A stretch of 64,000 nucleotides of DNA from Brugia malayi (lineage: Eukaryota > Nematoda > Chromadorea > Rhabditida > Onchocercidae). Positions 35,790 to 48,159 of the stretch are shown one piece after another. The notes below the pieces were generated by a model. That model did no database searches and was not told the origin of the DNA. It saw only the letters and a program-made list of their open reading frames with translations. Every line of letters starts with the position of its first letter. Position 1 is the first letter of the stretch. The position numbers and the translations under genes are program-made. The DNA lies in the NCBI RefSeq assembly GCF_000002995.4, contig NW_025062479.1:24358221-24422220 (forward strand), read 5' to 3'.

Positions 35790-37746
35790 ATTTGATTGAT
35801 TTAATTATTTCTAGATTGTATTTTATATCCTCTCAATTGATAATTTATAAATTTGTTTGCAAATTTAATAGATGATTAATTTTAATTAACGCAAACGATG
35901 AAATAGTGAAATAAGAATTACAATTTTTGAATAATTATAGTAATAGGAGGAGAGATCATCATACTGTCATAATTAATATAAAAGTAAATGCTAACTGTAC
36001 AACCGCTAATTAAACTTACTTTTACATCAAATGCATCTATCACAGTTGCTTCATTTCATTTTATAATTTGATCGGAATGTAAAAAAAAAAGAAAAAAAAA
36101 TTGAAGTTACTTTCAAGTGAAATTTTGAAATATCAGATGAAATATATTGATTGATAAGTTAACTGATAAATAATAATAAATGCTTCTTTCATTAGATAAT
36201 AATGTTTAGAATTCAAAATAACTATTGTTGCAAATGATAAAATAATTATTTTGTGAATGAAATAGAATTCTTATCATAATAAACTGATTAATAGGTGAAT
36301 TTTAAATTTAAAAATAATCATAACTTTTAGTAATATATCAAATATTGAAAAATTTTTGAACGAAAAAAAAAGATGATAAATGATAGATAATAGGATGATG
36401 AATGAAATGAAACAAAGAGTTACATAAATAAAACAGGAATGATAAATAAAAATAAGAGAATTTGATGAGTAATGACAAAAAAAAAAGAAAAAAAATGAAC
36501 GAAATGGTTAGTTTGATAATTTTTTTTTACTCCCTCCCTCTCTCTCCCTCTCTCTCTCTCGCCCTTCCCCTCCCTCTCTCTCCCCCTCTCTCTCTCTCTC
36601 TTTGGTGCTAACGAGAAATAACGGGCCGTAATGATAAACACGTGGCCATTTATTGTGAGCAAAGTTTTATGTTTCATATGTGTAATCATTTGATGATTTC
36701 ATTTTTTCTTGCAAATATATTTTTGTAATTTCATTTTACTATTCAAAAAATTTTTCTATAATTCTATTTTTGTTTTAAATATTATCAAAAAAGAAAAATT
36801 TTCTAGAAATTGTCTTCTAACTTGTAAACAATTTTTTACGTATATTTAGGGAAATAATTTTTTCCAAATATTTGAAAGAATAGAAAATCTCAATTAAATC
36901 ATTTCTGTTAATACTCTTATATTAATTTAATATCTATATATAGGATGTAAATGTTGGGAAGGTTTATTTCATTTAATATGTTAATATGTCAAAATTTAAT
37001 CTTACATTTAACTATAGTGAAATTATTTTTAATAATAATTACTTAAGAGATCATAAGTTTTTTTTTTTTTTTTTATCTTATAGTTTATTAATTCGTTTTT
37101 TTTTTCTTATTTATTGTTTTTATCTTTTATTTTGTCATTATCATCTTACTTTTATCCAGCTTTATGATACATTTTACTTTACATGTTATAATACATTTTA
37201 ATTTTTTCAATTGTTTTAAATAATCAGCATTTAAACGAAACGTGTAGCTAATTGAATTTATCACTTATTTCATCCTTTTTCTCCTCGTCTTATTTTCAAT
37301 CTTAATTTTATTTTATTTTTCTCAGAAATTTGTGGTGTAAATACACAATCATTCTTTTTCTGTGTTATTCAATCGTTACACTTTAATTGACGAGAAGAAA
37401 AAGTGCGCAAAAACTTTTTCACTCTTCTCTCTCTCTCTCCCTCACTCTCTTTTACCCTCTCCCTCTCTCTTTCTCTCTTTTAGTTCAAATCGTAAAACTT
37501 TGAATTTATCAACATAGCAGCAAATAAAGTGAATTAGATAATGTAATTGTGAATTTTGAAAATTTTGCAAGTGATTAAGCATTTGTAATAGTTTAATCTT
37601 TTCATGTTAATTACAAATTTAATTAAATTATTTTATTTACTCATTTATATTTCATGTAATTTTTCGTTGTTCTTTCTTCTCTTTTTTTTTTTTTTTTTCT
37701 TCATTTCTCTATTTTCTTATGTTAATTGATTTTATTTGTTTTGCAG
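35790..37746. other. Divergent intergenic interval upstream of the AMPK beta gene
   Basis: Lies between the coiled-coil gene (-) and the AMPK beta gene (+), so it should hold both promoters. I see no distinct motif. It includes CT-rich tracts at 36531-36601 and 37422-37478; the latter is a pyrimidine block about 390 bases before the AMPK beta ATG. Confidence 0.6.
37741..37746 (+). promoter_or_regulatory. Candidate outron (trans-splice) acceptor of the AMPK beta gene
   Basis: A T-rich stretch ending TTTTGCAG precedes 37747, 121 bases before the ATG. No plausible upstream exon donor is evident, which fits SL addition, though a cis-spliced non-coding exon is possible. Confidence 0.4.
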
Positions 37747-37867
37747 AAGTGAAAAGTGCAGAAAAAGTGAAATATCATTATTATTTGTAAAGGAAGATAA
37801 CTCTTCAAAAAAAAAAGAAATTGTTGCGGTGAAACAGCGGAAGAAGAGGAAATACACGAGCTGTGAT

Positions 37868-40166
37868 ATGGGCAATAATCAGGGTGGACTTCATAAACGG
37901 GAACGTGCCCTTGACGGACAGCAACGTTCACGACAGTGGGTAACAGCTGGTAGTATTGCTGGTGGTAGTGGTACATCCGGTCATATAATGGGTGCTGCTG
38001 GTACAACGGAAGATGGATGTCCTGTACAGGTTTGTGCATAAATGTTTTCTTTTTTAAAAAAAAAATTAGGGTTATTTTACCCGATGTGATACATTTTAAT
38101 TAGGGTTATTTTACCCGATGTGATACATTTTAATTAGAGTTATTTTACCCGATGTGATACATTGAAAGATAAATGCTATTGATTGGTTCTTTGTAATTCA
38201 TCATATTTTATTGTTCAAATCGTAGTTTTGTTAATTTTTGATTAAAAGAATTGTCTGGAAAATTTTTAAAGTTACAATCATCATAGATTATAGATTACTA
38301 CTATTCGATTTAATCACTGCTGATTACTAATGAAATTGATTACATTTTGATTATTATTCCAATCATATTTTTTCTGCTTATTTTGTTCAAAATGAAATTG
38401 CTGAATGTATTTGGTCTTTTCGATCTCAATTATTAAACCTGTTGTTGAATGTTGTGGTAGATGTGATTGTTAGTTTTTTTTTTTCCTGTACTAGGAAATA
38501 TAATTAGGCTTTCCAATTGATTCTTTTTTTTTTTCAAATTTTTTAGGTAAAAATTGCGAAAAGTGACGGGTCTGTTTCAACACCAAGTATACAATTTTCG
38601 GAAGCAAATGAATATCCGGTGGTTTTTAAATGGCAAGGTGGTAGTCAGGCGGGTGGTGTTTATATATCCGGTTCTTGGGATGGTTGGAAAAAAATGACAC
38701 CATTATGCAGATCTACTCAGGATTTTTCGACTATCATTAATCTGAATCCTGGTAAGCTTAGATTTGAAATTATAAGTATAAAAGAAATTACATTAATATG
38801 CATTCCGCGATCCCTTTATCAACATCGGAACATTGGAACGTTCCATTTATGTATGCATGGCGTATTGTCTTATGTTTTAGTTCAAGTAAAATATAGCAAA
38901 AAAATTTCTGTAATAATTTAAATGAAACAAATAAATTTTTTTTCTTTTTTTTTTTTTTTTTTTTTGCGTATAAAAGTCGATTTTTTCAGGGAAACATGAA
39001 TACAAATTTTTTATCGATGGAAAATGGGTAGTTGACGAAAATGCAGCAAAAACAGACAATAAGTTTGGAAGCCAAAATAATGTCATTGCAATTGATGAAG
39101 CTGATTTTGAAGTATTTTTTTCTTTTTGATTTTATAAAGAAGATAATGGTTTCTCTAAAATAGTATAGTTTAGATAGTGTAATCTTTTTCCTTCCTTTTT
39201 CTTAGTTGACAACCTTTTTTTCATTTTTTTATTTTTGATCTGTCAAAATAGTTCATGGAAACGAATTTGGTGAAATTTCTTTTTGGACATATTTATTTGC
39301 TCCATTATTTCATTTCTCATTTTAGTCTTACTTTAACAAATTTTAGTAGGAGATCGCTGTTAAAATTGTACAAGTATTATTAAAGTTATGCATTGAATTC
39401 GTTGCTAATAGTAGTTCTTGTTTTTCCATTCATATTTTTAGGTGTTCGATGCACTTGATCGTGATTTAGCATCATCAAATGCTGGAGAAGCGATGAGGAA
39501 GGTGAATATGACTGGTGCACCACCATCTTCACATGATACACCAAATGAACGCGAAATTGAGAAGTTGAAAAATTTTACTCAAGAAATACCAGATCGTAGA
39601 GAGTTTGAAAAAGCTCAAAATCCACCAGTTTTGCCACCTCATCTTTTACAGGTATCCATGTTGACATGTTTTCAAAAATTATAATTTCAATTATAAAGTA
39701 ATTTTTATGTAATAACTTTTTGTTCAGCTTGATGCGATAAATTTCTCGGTAAACGAAGGTATTTTATATTTTTGAGAGATATGGAAAATTGTCCAAACTT
39801 TTAAGCTCTTAATCGATTATTATTGATCGAAGTGAAAATAACTTTTTGTGATTTGATTATTTTCCAATCTTTGGCCTACCATTCCTCATGGACTGAGGAA
39901 CTTTAAAGCATTATTATGCTTAACCGAAATTTTATTATATTGGTGCATTGTAAACACCTTTTGCTTTTTTTTTTTTTTTTTTTTTTCAGGTGATTCTCAA
40001 TAAAGACACACCGATGCAGTGTGATCCAAATGTACTACCGGAACCAAACCATGTAATGCTTAATCATCTTTATGCACTATCAATTAAGGATGGTGTTATG
40101 GTACTTTCTGCAACACATCGTTATCGTAAAAAATATGTGACAACGCTACTTTATAAACCAATTTAA
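37868..40166 (+). CDS. aakb: AMP-activated protein kinase beta subunit
   Basis: Scaffold subunit of the AMPK heterotrimer, binding glycogen and joining the alpha and gamma subunits. Exons: 37868-38029, 38547-38751, 38990-39111, 39442-39651, 39990-40166; 291 residues. I chose the ATG giving MGNNQG, the conserved N-myristoylation site, although the frame is open upstream. The CBM48 glycogen-binding domain (about 79-165) shows VVFKWQGG, SGSWDGWKK, LCRSTQDF (serine equivalent to mammalian Ser108), YKFFIDGKW and NNVIAIDEADFEVFDAL. The C-terminal alpha/gamma-binding domain is complete: PPVLPPHLL, NKDTPMQCDPNVLPEPNHVM, LNHLYALSIKDGV and VTTLLYKPI. All phases agree. AATAAA lies about 30 bases after the stop. 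Very secure; which of the two nematode paralogues it is cannot be said. Confidence 0.97.
38066..38164 (+). repeat. Three short tandem copies in AMPK beta intron 1
   Basis: TTAGGGTTATTTTACCCGAT plus GTGATACATT occurs three times about 38 bp apart, just downstream of the exon 1 donor. The third copy has one change (TTAGAGTT). GGGT and ACCC within the unit form a short inverted repeat around TATTTT-like sequence. Confidence 0.85.
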
Positions 40167-41004
40167 CAAATATTTTTTTTTTTTTTTATTTCGGTGAATA
40201 AATTACGGTCTATTATTATTATTTTTTTTTTTTTCTTTTTGCTGTATCAATGCTTCCTTAATATTAGTTAGAATTCTTATATAATTTTGGTCTGAAAAGA
40301 GTAAAACTATTTCCTATCAAAGGAAATTGATGTTATCAGCTTTTCCCTTATTTGCTGCTGATCAATTCTTTAGATTTTGTGAAATTAAATTAGGGTAAAG
40401 ATGATGATATTTCTGTACAGCATAATTTTATATCATGCTAATTCATTTTCAAATCGAATATAGGCTTAGAAAAAAAAAAAAAAAACGATTTTTAGGAAAT
40501 AAGCCAAGTGCAATTTATACTAGAGGTATTTGGTTGTATAATAAATTTGAAGAGTTAGTTTGAAGTAATATAGGAACGATTTGTTTCTTCACTGTTTCAT
40601 TGAACTCTTCACGTTATTATTATAAAATGGAAGTGTGTTGTTTTCTTACACCTTCCAACTTCTTTTTTTTTTTTTTTTTTTTTTTGCTGTTTACGATTTT
40701 ATTTTTGTGATTGTTCTCTGAAAATATATTTGTATAGCTTGTATTAATGTTAACAATGTATTTAATGTATAATAAACAAGTAGTTATTTTCAATCATAAT
40801 GTTTGCTAAACTTTAACATTTAAAATTTTGGGTTAAAAATAAATATCCTCATACTATTCATATTTTTAAACATTATAGGGATTTTATGAATATACGTTGT
40901 TATAAATTGAAAAAAAAAAAAAAAAAAAAGAAAAATTCGTTATCACTTTATCAATTTAAAAAAAAATTGAATTTAAGTAATTTTGCCAAATTTGCTAAAA
41001 CAAT

Positions 41005-43913
41005 ATGGAATTAGCATGGACATTAGAACGTATATGGAATGGTGCTGATTTATCAAATGGATGGTCTTCAACAATTTCTGAATATGGTTATTGTTGCACA
41101 ATACAGGTTAGACTTATTCATTGATATAGATAATTTTGATTTATTTAATCATTTTGAAATATTATCTTAGACTTATTCATAGATATAGATAATTTTGATT
41201 TATTTAATCATTTTAAATTTTATCATTTATCTTACTAGTTTATTAGATCATCTCAGTTATCGAGATGAAATTTTGAATATAGAAGAAATGAAATTCTAGC
41301 TTTTGTATAACTTTTATCATTTATTATATTTGTCATGTCATAACAACTTATGATAAATGAAAGTATTTTTTAATGCATTAGATATTTTCCTCTTGAATTG
41401 TTGAATCTTTTACTGTTCGAATCATAGCTAGAAGTAGAATTTTTTTTTTCGAGATAGAAATAAGATTTTTGTTTTTGTTTTTCTTATATAAATCAATTTT
41501 TATGCATTATATCTATGAAATTATCTTTATTAGACTATCGTGTCATATCATTTGTTTCATATGACTTTAGATTAATGAAATTGATTTGAGAAATTCCAGC
41601 TTTTTTATGCTGTTGTTATTTTGTCTTTTAAATTTTTGATATCTTTTCAGTGCACAAAGAAAAAATCACATGATGAATGGATACTAAGTGTTAATCCGGA
41701 AGAGCATTGTGCATATTCATTACTTGTTGATGTAGTGCTATCCATTGGTGCTTTTCATTTCAAGGTTTTTTTTTTATTCTCATTCTTTTAATATATATTT
41801 AATCTTTATACAATATTTTTCTCTTCACTTTTTACGTTTATCCGTAATTCCGGCATTTTACTTCATTATTTTGCTTATTCTTTGTTAATTATATTATTAG
41901 TAATATTTTTCTTGATAATGTTTTCATCTTATTACTTCAATTATCATGTACTTTAAAAAAGTAAGATTTATTAGTCTGTTGTATTTTATAGGTTTATAGG
42001 GATTTATGGGAAGCATCGAGTGTTGTATTGCAAGAGGAAACACGAAGTGGGTCAAGAGTTGATGTAACATTAAAATTACGAATCATCGAAACATTATCAC
42101 CGCAAGATCTTAGTGGACAGACACCATATAGAGACTTTGAAATAAGTGTAAGCTCATTTGATAATGTAATTATTACAGTATTTTACTCTAGTATTTACTT
42201 TACTATCGTAAAAGAATTTGAGTATTTGGCTATACAATCGTTCAAAACAGAATAATAGTTGTTGTTATTCTGCTATATTTGCCTCTAATTTCATTAAATT
42301 AGACTAAATTTCCAGAAATTCATTTGAACAGAAGATTTCTTTGATAATCAGAAAGATAAGGAAAGATAAGAATTCTCTTCTTAAATTAGTCAGTCTTCAT
42401 AAATGAAAATGTGAAAGTTGCTAATTTTGTTTACCTATTTCAAATTAGAAAAAAATAGCTTTAGTGTAAGGAACGTTCATGGTTTGTTGATGTCACATAT
42501 TTGGCATCTATTGGTGGCAAACTATTCACCGAATGGAATGAACAACGTTCGAAAGGTATAAAGAAATGCTGGGTAGAAGGTATTTCCACCTATGAACTAG
42601 ATTGTCTCATTGATGCAACTGCGAAATATCGACAGATTGTTGTGACAAGGTTTGTCATTATGGTCTTGCTACTTCCTAGTTAGTATATGAATATATTAAT
42701 TAATTAAGTCTTGTTATGAAGACTTACTATGTTAGTTCAATCTAATTATCTAAATAAAATATTTATTGCCTTCTTTGGTTTATTGAAATTGTTCATCAGT
42801 AGAAGGCGATTCAGGTCATAAATTTCCTTAGTGTGGCTATTTAATTGCTGTAGTTCAATGAATTGGTTCATCTTTCAAATTGGAGACCAAATGAGCAAAA
42901 TTTTATTCAAAATTAAACTTTAGTTGTTTATCAAATAAAAGCAATCATTTATATGGAACATTTATGTGAAAGAATTATGTAAAACAAAAAGTCGGGATAA
43001 TAAAACATAAGTTGTTTGGAGTTAGAATAAAAAGAAATTTTTTTTTTTTTGCTTAATTATCGTTTTTACGAAATTAACTTTTTCGTTAACTTTTTTTTTT
43101 TTTTTTTATGTTTTAAAGGATGAATTATGATGTTTTGGTCAGTGTTTCATTTCGATATAACATTAGCGCAGTATTACGAACAGTTGAATCATTTCTTATG
43201 GATGCTGATTGGATTCATCCAATAAGAAGACTTGAATATGCTGTTTGTTACAAGTAAATTGAACTTTTTTTTTTTTTCAAATTTTTATTTTTATTGGGAA
43301 TTTTCAGATTACATCATTTTTCGGTAACGGAAAAATTTTAAATTGATAGAATAAACAAATAAATTTGTGTTAGTGATTTGTTGTTTCAGATGAATAAATT
43401 TTCAGGTAGTTGTAGAACTAATTTCATAATTTTAATCTATGTGCTATTTTTAGATTAGCTAGATTGGGCGATACAATTAGCAGAAAATTAGTGTCATCGG
43501 ATACAGCCATTGAGAAGTTGCATGAATATTTGGCTGAAAATGATGAAACTATAGCTCAGGTATCAATTTTTTTTTTTTTTTTCAAAATTCATTTGCTCAG
43601 AAAATAATTTTTCTTTAATTAAAATAATTTTTTTTTTTTTTTTTTTCAAAATTCATTTGCTCAGAAAATAATTTTTTTTTTTTTTTTTGTTCAGGAAGTT
43701 ACTTTTGATTTGTAAAAAAGTCATACCTGAAGAACTATTCATTTCATGTTTTTTTTTGTCTTCATTTAGCTAAAAACACTTTCTTTCTTCATCACTATCA
43801 TCACTTTTCCTCCATATTCTAATTTAATCTTTGAGCTTTAGTTATGACATTTTCAGATGCATCCGGACGTACTAATCTCATTGAATATTCATCCGGATCA
43901 TGTACTTTCATAG
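41005..43913 (+). CDS. MATH/BTB-like (BATH-type) protein
   Basis: Exons: 41005-41106, 41651-41764, 41992-42147, 42465-42649, 43119-43253, 43454-43559, 43857-43913; 284 residues with all phases matching. The last exon (MHPDVLISLNIHPDHVLS) starts after TTTTCAG. The first half (GWSSTISEYGYCCTI, EEHCAYSLLVDVVLSIGAFHFK) reads like a degenerate MATH/TRAF fold. The second half resembles a BTB/POZ fold: FVDVTYLASIGGKLFTEW, a middle part ending in KYRQIVVTR, then the helical VSFRYNISAVLRTVESFLM, which matches the BTB end motif LA..Y.I..L...CE.FL. Such proteins are usually Cul3 adaptors, but key contacts are not recognisable here. No signal peptide or membrane segment. The assignment rests on pattern only; a nematode-specific family is the alternative. 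Confidence 0.72.
41107..41230 (+). repeat. Two-copy duplication at the 5' end of intron 1 of the MATH/BTB-like gene
   Basis: TTAGACTTATTCATTGATAT plus AGATAATTTTGATTTATTTA starts right at the donor (41108) and is repeated at 41168. The copy begins CTTAG instead of GTTAG, so the donor GT is not preserved. Confidence 0.88.
43575..43672 (+). repeat. Two-copy duplication in the last intron of the MATH/BTB-like gene
   Basis: TCAAAATTCATTTGCTCAGA plus AAATAATTTTT occurs at about 43583 and again at about 43646, each after a poly-T run. It starts about 20 bases after the donor. Both copies contain TTTGCTCAG, an acceptor-like string. Confidence 0.85.
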
Positions 43914-44379
43914 CTATTTCTCATATGGATTAAATCATACGATGAATGTTTATTCCATTCGTTTTTTATTTTATTTTTTTTTTGCAATCTTCAAGTTTGT
44001 TTAAATTTTGCTCTCATCTTTTAATCTCTAATTTCATCGTTTGTAAATATACATTTTCTCATTTTGCAATTGGAATGATCTCATGAATTATTCTTATTGC
44101 TTGAAGTTAAGTTACCTTTTACAATGCACAAAGAGAATACCTGTTTATTGAATTTGTTGTTTTCTTTGTTAAATATTGAACAAATTTGTAGTACATGTTC
44201 AGTTAATTAATGGATTCATAAACTTCTAAACCGGAACTAACGCAAGATCTAAATTTCAAGTACGGAATAAATTAATGTAATCGTATGTTGAAAAGGGAAG
44301 CAGTAAGTCAACGATAAGTTCAGTTGCAACCTTTCAAGTTCGATTTGGCCGGAAACTTCCCTGAATTGAAGTACAAATG

Positions 44380-44620
44380 TTGAGCGACTCTGACCCTTTC
44401 CCGACGGTATGCACCGGAAACGGAACGCCTCATTGGAACCTCCCAAATGCATTACTCTTGCATTCCTCAGGTGGAGATTATTCGATTAAGTCGACCTAAT
44501 CTCTGTTTATTGAAATGCTATCCCGACAGCCTTCCTCTCCGTCATATGTTGTCAGGGATTGTATGTGCAGTAAGTAATGAGTGGATGTAGGAAAAATTCA
44601 CTCACTCTCTGCCGTCTCTT
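44380..44620. ncRNA. Candidate structured RNA (GC-richer, hairpin-rich island)
   Basis: Against AT-rich surroundings, about 44225-44660 is balanced in base composition and has no repeats or homopolymers. It contains consecutive hairpins: TTTC(44397)..CGGT-ATGC-ACCG-GAAA(44420); AATGCA 44446-44451 with TGCATT 44459-44464; GAGATTA 44474-44480 with TAATCTC 44497-44503, enclosing TCGA/TCGA; and CCCGACA 44522-44528 with TGTC-A-GGG 44550-44557. A TTTT stands at about 44619. A 67-codon minus-strand frame overlaps but resembles nothing. It lies between the MATH/BTB-like and three-finger genes. The RNA class and strand are unknown; an old transposon fragment is the main alternative. Confidence 0.4.
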
Positions 44621-45007
44621 TTGTAAATGTGGTCTCTCCTCTTTGCTAACATTTTATAAGAAACCGAATTCGAGATTAATTAATTATGATAGGTATTTTT
44701 GACACAATTAATTGCTTCTTGAATTTATGAGGTTGTATGATGAACATGATCATTTGACCCTGTTTGACCTTTTAAGTTAAGTAAATTTCAAGTTAAGTGA
44801 ATTATTTGACCTTTCAAATTGATTAATGTCATTTTAGTAATGCGTAAATATAGTTGAATTCAATGAGTAAATAAATAATTAACTACGAATTTATTAAATA
44901 TATAAAAATGAAAGTACGATTTTTGCTAATTTTATAATTTAAATTTTTTTTTTTTAAATCATTTAAATCATAAATAAGAAAATTTACGATGAATTTATTG
45001 TTATTGC

Positions 45008-48000
45008 ATGGCTCAAGTGATACGGTTGTTTCAATGGATACTATTGCTATATTGTATAATTTTATTAATTTCTTTAGCAAAAAGTTTGCAAACTTTAAGA
45101 TGGTATAAATTATCAGTGATTAATTACGATATAAAATGATTCTATTAAAATTATTTTTATATTTGTTACAAAAAAAAAAAAAAAAAAAAAAAAGAAAATT
45201 TTTGCTTTAAATTCGGTTTTAAAAAAAATTCCAAATTAAGAGTGGCTTATCAAAATTATCAATTATCTTATCATTTAAAAAAATAATTAATTCTCATTAT
45301 TAAATGAAATTACTGTGGTAGATCTTTCCTTTTTGTTCATTTTATTGGATTATTCAAACGATTAATTGATTCATTTCTATCAGTAAGATTAATTTTATCA
45401 AACATTTAAAAATTATGCTAATTTAATTCATTTTTAATAAAATTTATTTAATCTTTCGAATTTAATTATTTTTAATCATTCAATTTTTGCTCTTATTTCC
45501 TTTCTTTTTTACTGAAATTAAATTAGAATACAGATGAAATTTGATTATTCCATTTCAGTTTTGTTGGTACTGATAATGATTTAATTATCAATCAATGTTC
45601 ACCTAATGAATTAGCATGTTTTCGTGCTATCATTGATAAGCAATCACAATCACATACAATTTATGGTTGTATTGATATATTCAATATAAAATGTTCATCA
45701 AGTTTTAATCTATACAAAACAAATAAAACATTTTTGAAACGAAATGGTAAAATTAATTTTTTAAAATTATTCACTTTTAATATATTTGCATAAAAAAAAT
45801 ATTTGTATAAACAAAAAAAAAAAAAAAAAAAAAACCTTATAAAATTAACTTAATTTTAGAAAAAAATGGTAAAATGAATTTTTTTAATTTATTTACTTTT
45901 AATATATTTAAGAAAAAAACATATAAAATCACCCTCACTTTAGAAAAAAAAATTGTTCTAATCATTCTAACACACATATACTAACATTACAATCTGAAAT
46001 AATTTAAATTAAATGCAATAATTTTAGGAAAAAAAATAGTAAAATTAATTTTTCGAATTTATTTACTTTTAATATATTTAAAAAGAAAACTTAAAATTAT
46101 CCTAATTTTAGAAAAAAAAATCATTCCAACACACACACACACACACACATACTAATATTACAATCTGAAATAATTTAAATTAAATGCAATAATTTTAGAA
46201 AAAAAAAATGGTAAAATAGGGGATTTATTCATTTTTAATATATTTTTAAAAAAACTTAAAATCATCCTAATTTTAGAAAAAAAAAAAAATTAGTCTAATC
46301 ATTCTAACACACACACACACACATACTAATATTACAATCTGAAATAATTTAAATTAAATGCAATAATTTTAGAAAAAAAAAATGGTAAAATAGGGGATTT
46401 ATTCATTTTTAATATATTTTTAAAAAACTTAAAATCATCCTAATTTTAGAAAAAAAAAAAATTATTCTAATCATTCTAACACACACACACACACATACTA
46501 ATATTACAATCTGAAATAATTTAAATTTAAATGCAATCATCCTGAAAATTTTCATTTAGATATTAGCCAAATTATTCAAATTGAAAATAATTATCATTGC
46601 TGTACAGCAAATTTATGCAATAGTAATGTGAAAAATAGTCGAAATCAAATGATTATGCACAATGAAATGAGTGAAACATCGTTATTAGATTTTAATTATT
46701 TGGTAAAATTTGTTAATTTCGCTTATAAATTATTGAAATAATTTTCAGTTCAATTAATTTTGTCACAGTAACCTATGACCCTTAGGTGATAAATCTTAAT
46801 TATTTGCTAAAAGTTGTTAATTTCGCTTATAAATTATTGAAATAATTTTCAGTTCAATTAATTTTGTCACAGTAACCTATGACCCTTAGGTGATAAATCT
46901 TAATTATTTGCTAAAAGTTGTTAATTTCGCTTATAAATTATTGAAATAATTTTCAGTTCAATTAATTTTGTCACAGTAACCTATGACCTTTAGGTGATAA
47001 ATCTTAATTATTTGCTAAAAGTTGTTAATTTCGCTTATAAATTATTGAAATAATTTTCAGTTCAATTAATTTTGTCACAGTAACCTATGACCCTTAGGTG
47101 ATAAATCTTAATTATTTGCTAAAAGTTGTTAATTTCGCTTATAAATTATTGAAATAATTTTCAGTTCAATTAATTTTGTCACAGTAACCTATGACCTTTA
47201 GGTGATAAATCTTAATTATTTGCTAAAAGTTGTTAATTTCGCTTATAAATTATTGAAATAATTTTCAGTTCAATTAATTTTGTCACAGTACCTATGACCC
47301 TTAGGTGATAAATCTTAATTATTTGATAAAATTTGATTAATTCATTCATAAATATTGAAATAATTTTCAGTTCAATTAATTTTGTCACAGTAACTATGAC
47401 CTTTAGGTGATAAATCTTAATTATTTGATAAAAGTTGTTAATTTCATTTATAAAATATTGAAATAATTTTCAGTTCAATTAATTTTGTCACAGTAACTAT
47501 GACCTTTAGGTAACCTATGACCTAAAATGAATGATTCATAATAATTTCAAATCCTAATAGGCAAAATAACGTTTATCTCTCAAAATTGAAATATTATATT
47601 TCATTATTGGATCTTAAAAAATTTAAAAAACCTTTAAAATTAAAAAACAAATCTTTAAAATAAAATTGATTTGAAAATTTCAACAAATTTCAATTCAAAT
47701 TTTCAACAGTAATCTTTTTACTAATAAAATAGTGAAAAATTTAATTTTTTTTTAAAAAAAAGAGAAAATAAAAAAATAAAATCGAATGGTAATCTTTGGA
47801 AAGTTTACAATGAGTTTTCAAGTTTATTCATTTTAATATCCTATATTATTTGATATTATTTAAATTGAAAAAAAAAAATGAAATAAAATAAAATTTTTCA
47901 TTTTTTCAGTTTTACAAAATTTCAAAATTTATTTACTCAATGAATAAAATTAGCAAAAAATTTTAACTTACTTTTAGCTTACTTACTTACTTACTTACTT

Positions 48001-48159
48001 TACTTTTAGATGACTGATCATCAACAATGGATCAAATATCGACAACGAAAAAAACGAAATAATTTTATTTTTGCACTTTGTTTTATTAATTTTATTGCAA
48101 TTTTTCTTTTCACAGTGGCTTTTTTGCATGGTACATGTTATCTTCCATCACCAATTTAA
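45008..48159 (+). CDS. Three-finger (Ly6/uPAR-like) protein with signal peptide and C-terminal hydrophobic helix
   Basis: Exons: 45008-45102, 45559-45746, 46560-46702, 48010-48159; 191 residues with matching phases. The start MAQVIRLFQWILLLYC opens a clear signal peptide ending near SLAKS. The mature chain begins LRCFVG, the typical first strand of three-finger domains. Eight cysteines follow the family order and end with YHCCTANLCN (106-115), the CC-x4-CN signature. After a polar linker comes a basic block (KYRQRKKRNN), a 23-residue hydrophobic helix and a short tail (GTCYLPSPI). The second exon was linked by phase: TG|T restores the cysteine of LRCFVG. Such proteins act as cell-surface ligands or modulators; the basic block before the helix is unusual for a type I protein. 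There is no kinase domain, so it is not a TGF-beta receptor. Introns 2 and 3 are filled with arrays copied from the exon ends. Confidence 0.82.
45862..46540 (+). repeat. About 173-bp tandem units in intron 2 of the three-finger gene, carrying the exon 2 donor
   Basis: The true exon 2 end reads GAAATG|GTAAAATTAATTT and then CACTTTTAATATATTT. Copies with the donor-like GTAAAAT occur at about 45869, 46039, 46211 and 46385; the second has ATAGT instead of ATGGT. Each unit also holds AACTTAAAATCATCCTAATT, a (CA)n tract of variable length and ACAATCTGAAATAATTTAAA. The strongest similarity is between the last two units. Confidence 0.88.
46683..47520 (+). repeat. 104-bp tandem array in intron 3 of the three-finger gene, carrying the exon 3 end
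   Basis: The first unit is the real end of exon 3 and its donor (AATTATTTG|GTAAAATTTG). Seven more units follow at 104-bp spacing (TGATAAATCT at 46787, 46891, 46995 and on). In the copies the donor GT is changed to CT (TTTGCTAAAAG) or AT (TTTGATAAAA). Units also include TGAAATAATTTTCAG, an acceptor-like string, and CACAGTAACCTATGACCCTT. Later units are shorter and more diverged. Confidence 0.93.

Noticed and set aside
44320..44360. tRNA-like TTCGATT string
   Set aside because: The flanking bases do not form a T-arm stem and no acceptor stem or anticodon arm is present.
44249..44452. 67-codon minus-strand frame in the GC-shifted island
   Set aside because: No recognisable family and it covers strong hairpins; a structured RNA or element remnant explains the region better.
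45559..48159. TGF-beta/activin receptor
   Set aside because: The CC-x4-CN cysteine ending is shared with Ly6 proteins, and there is no kinase domain after the membrane segment.
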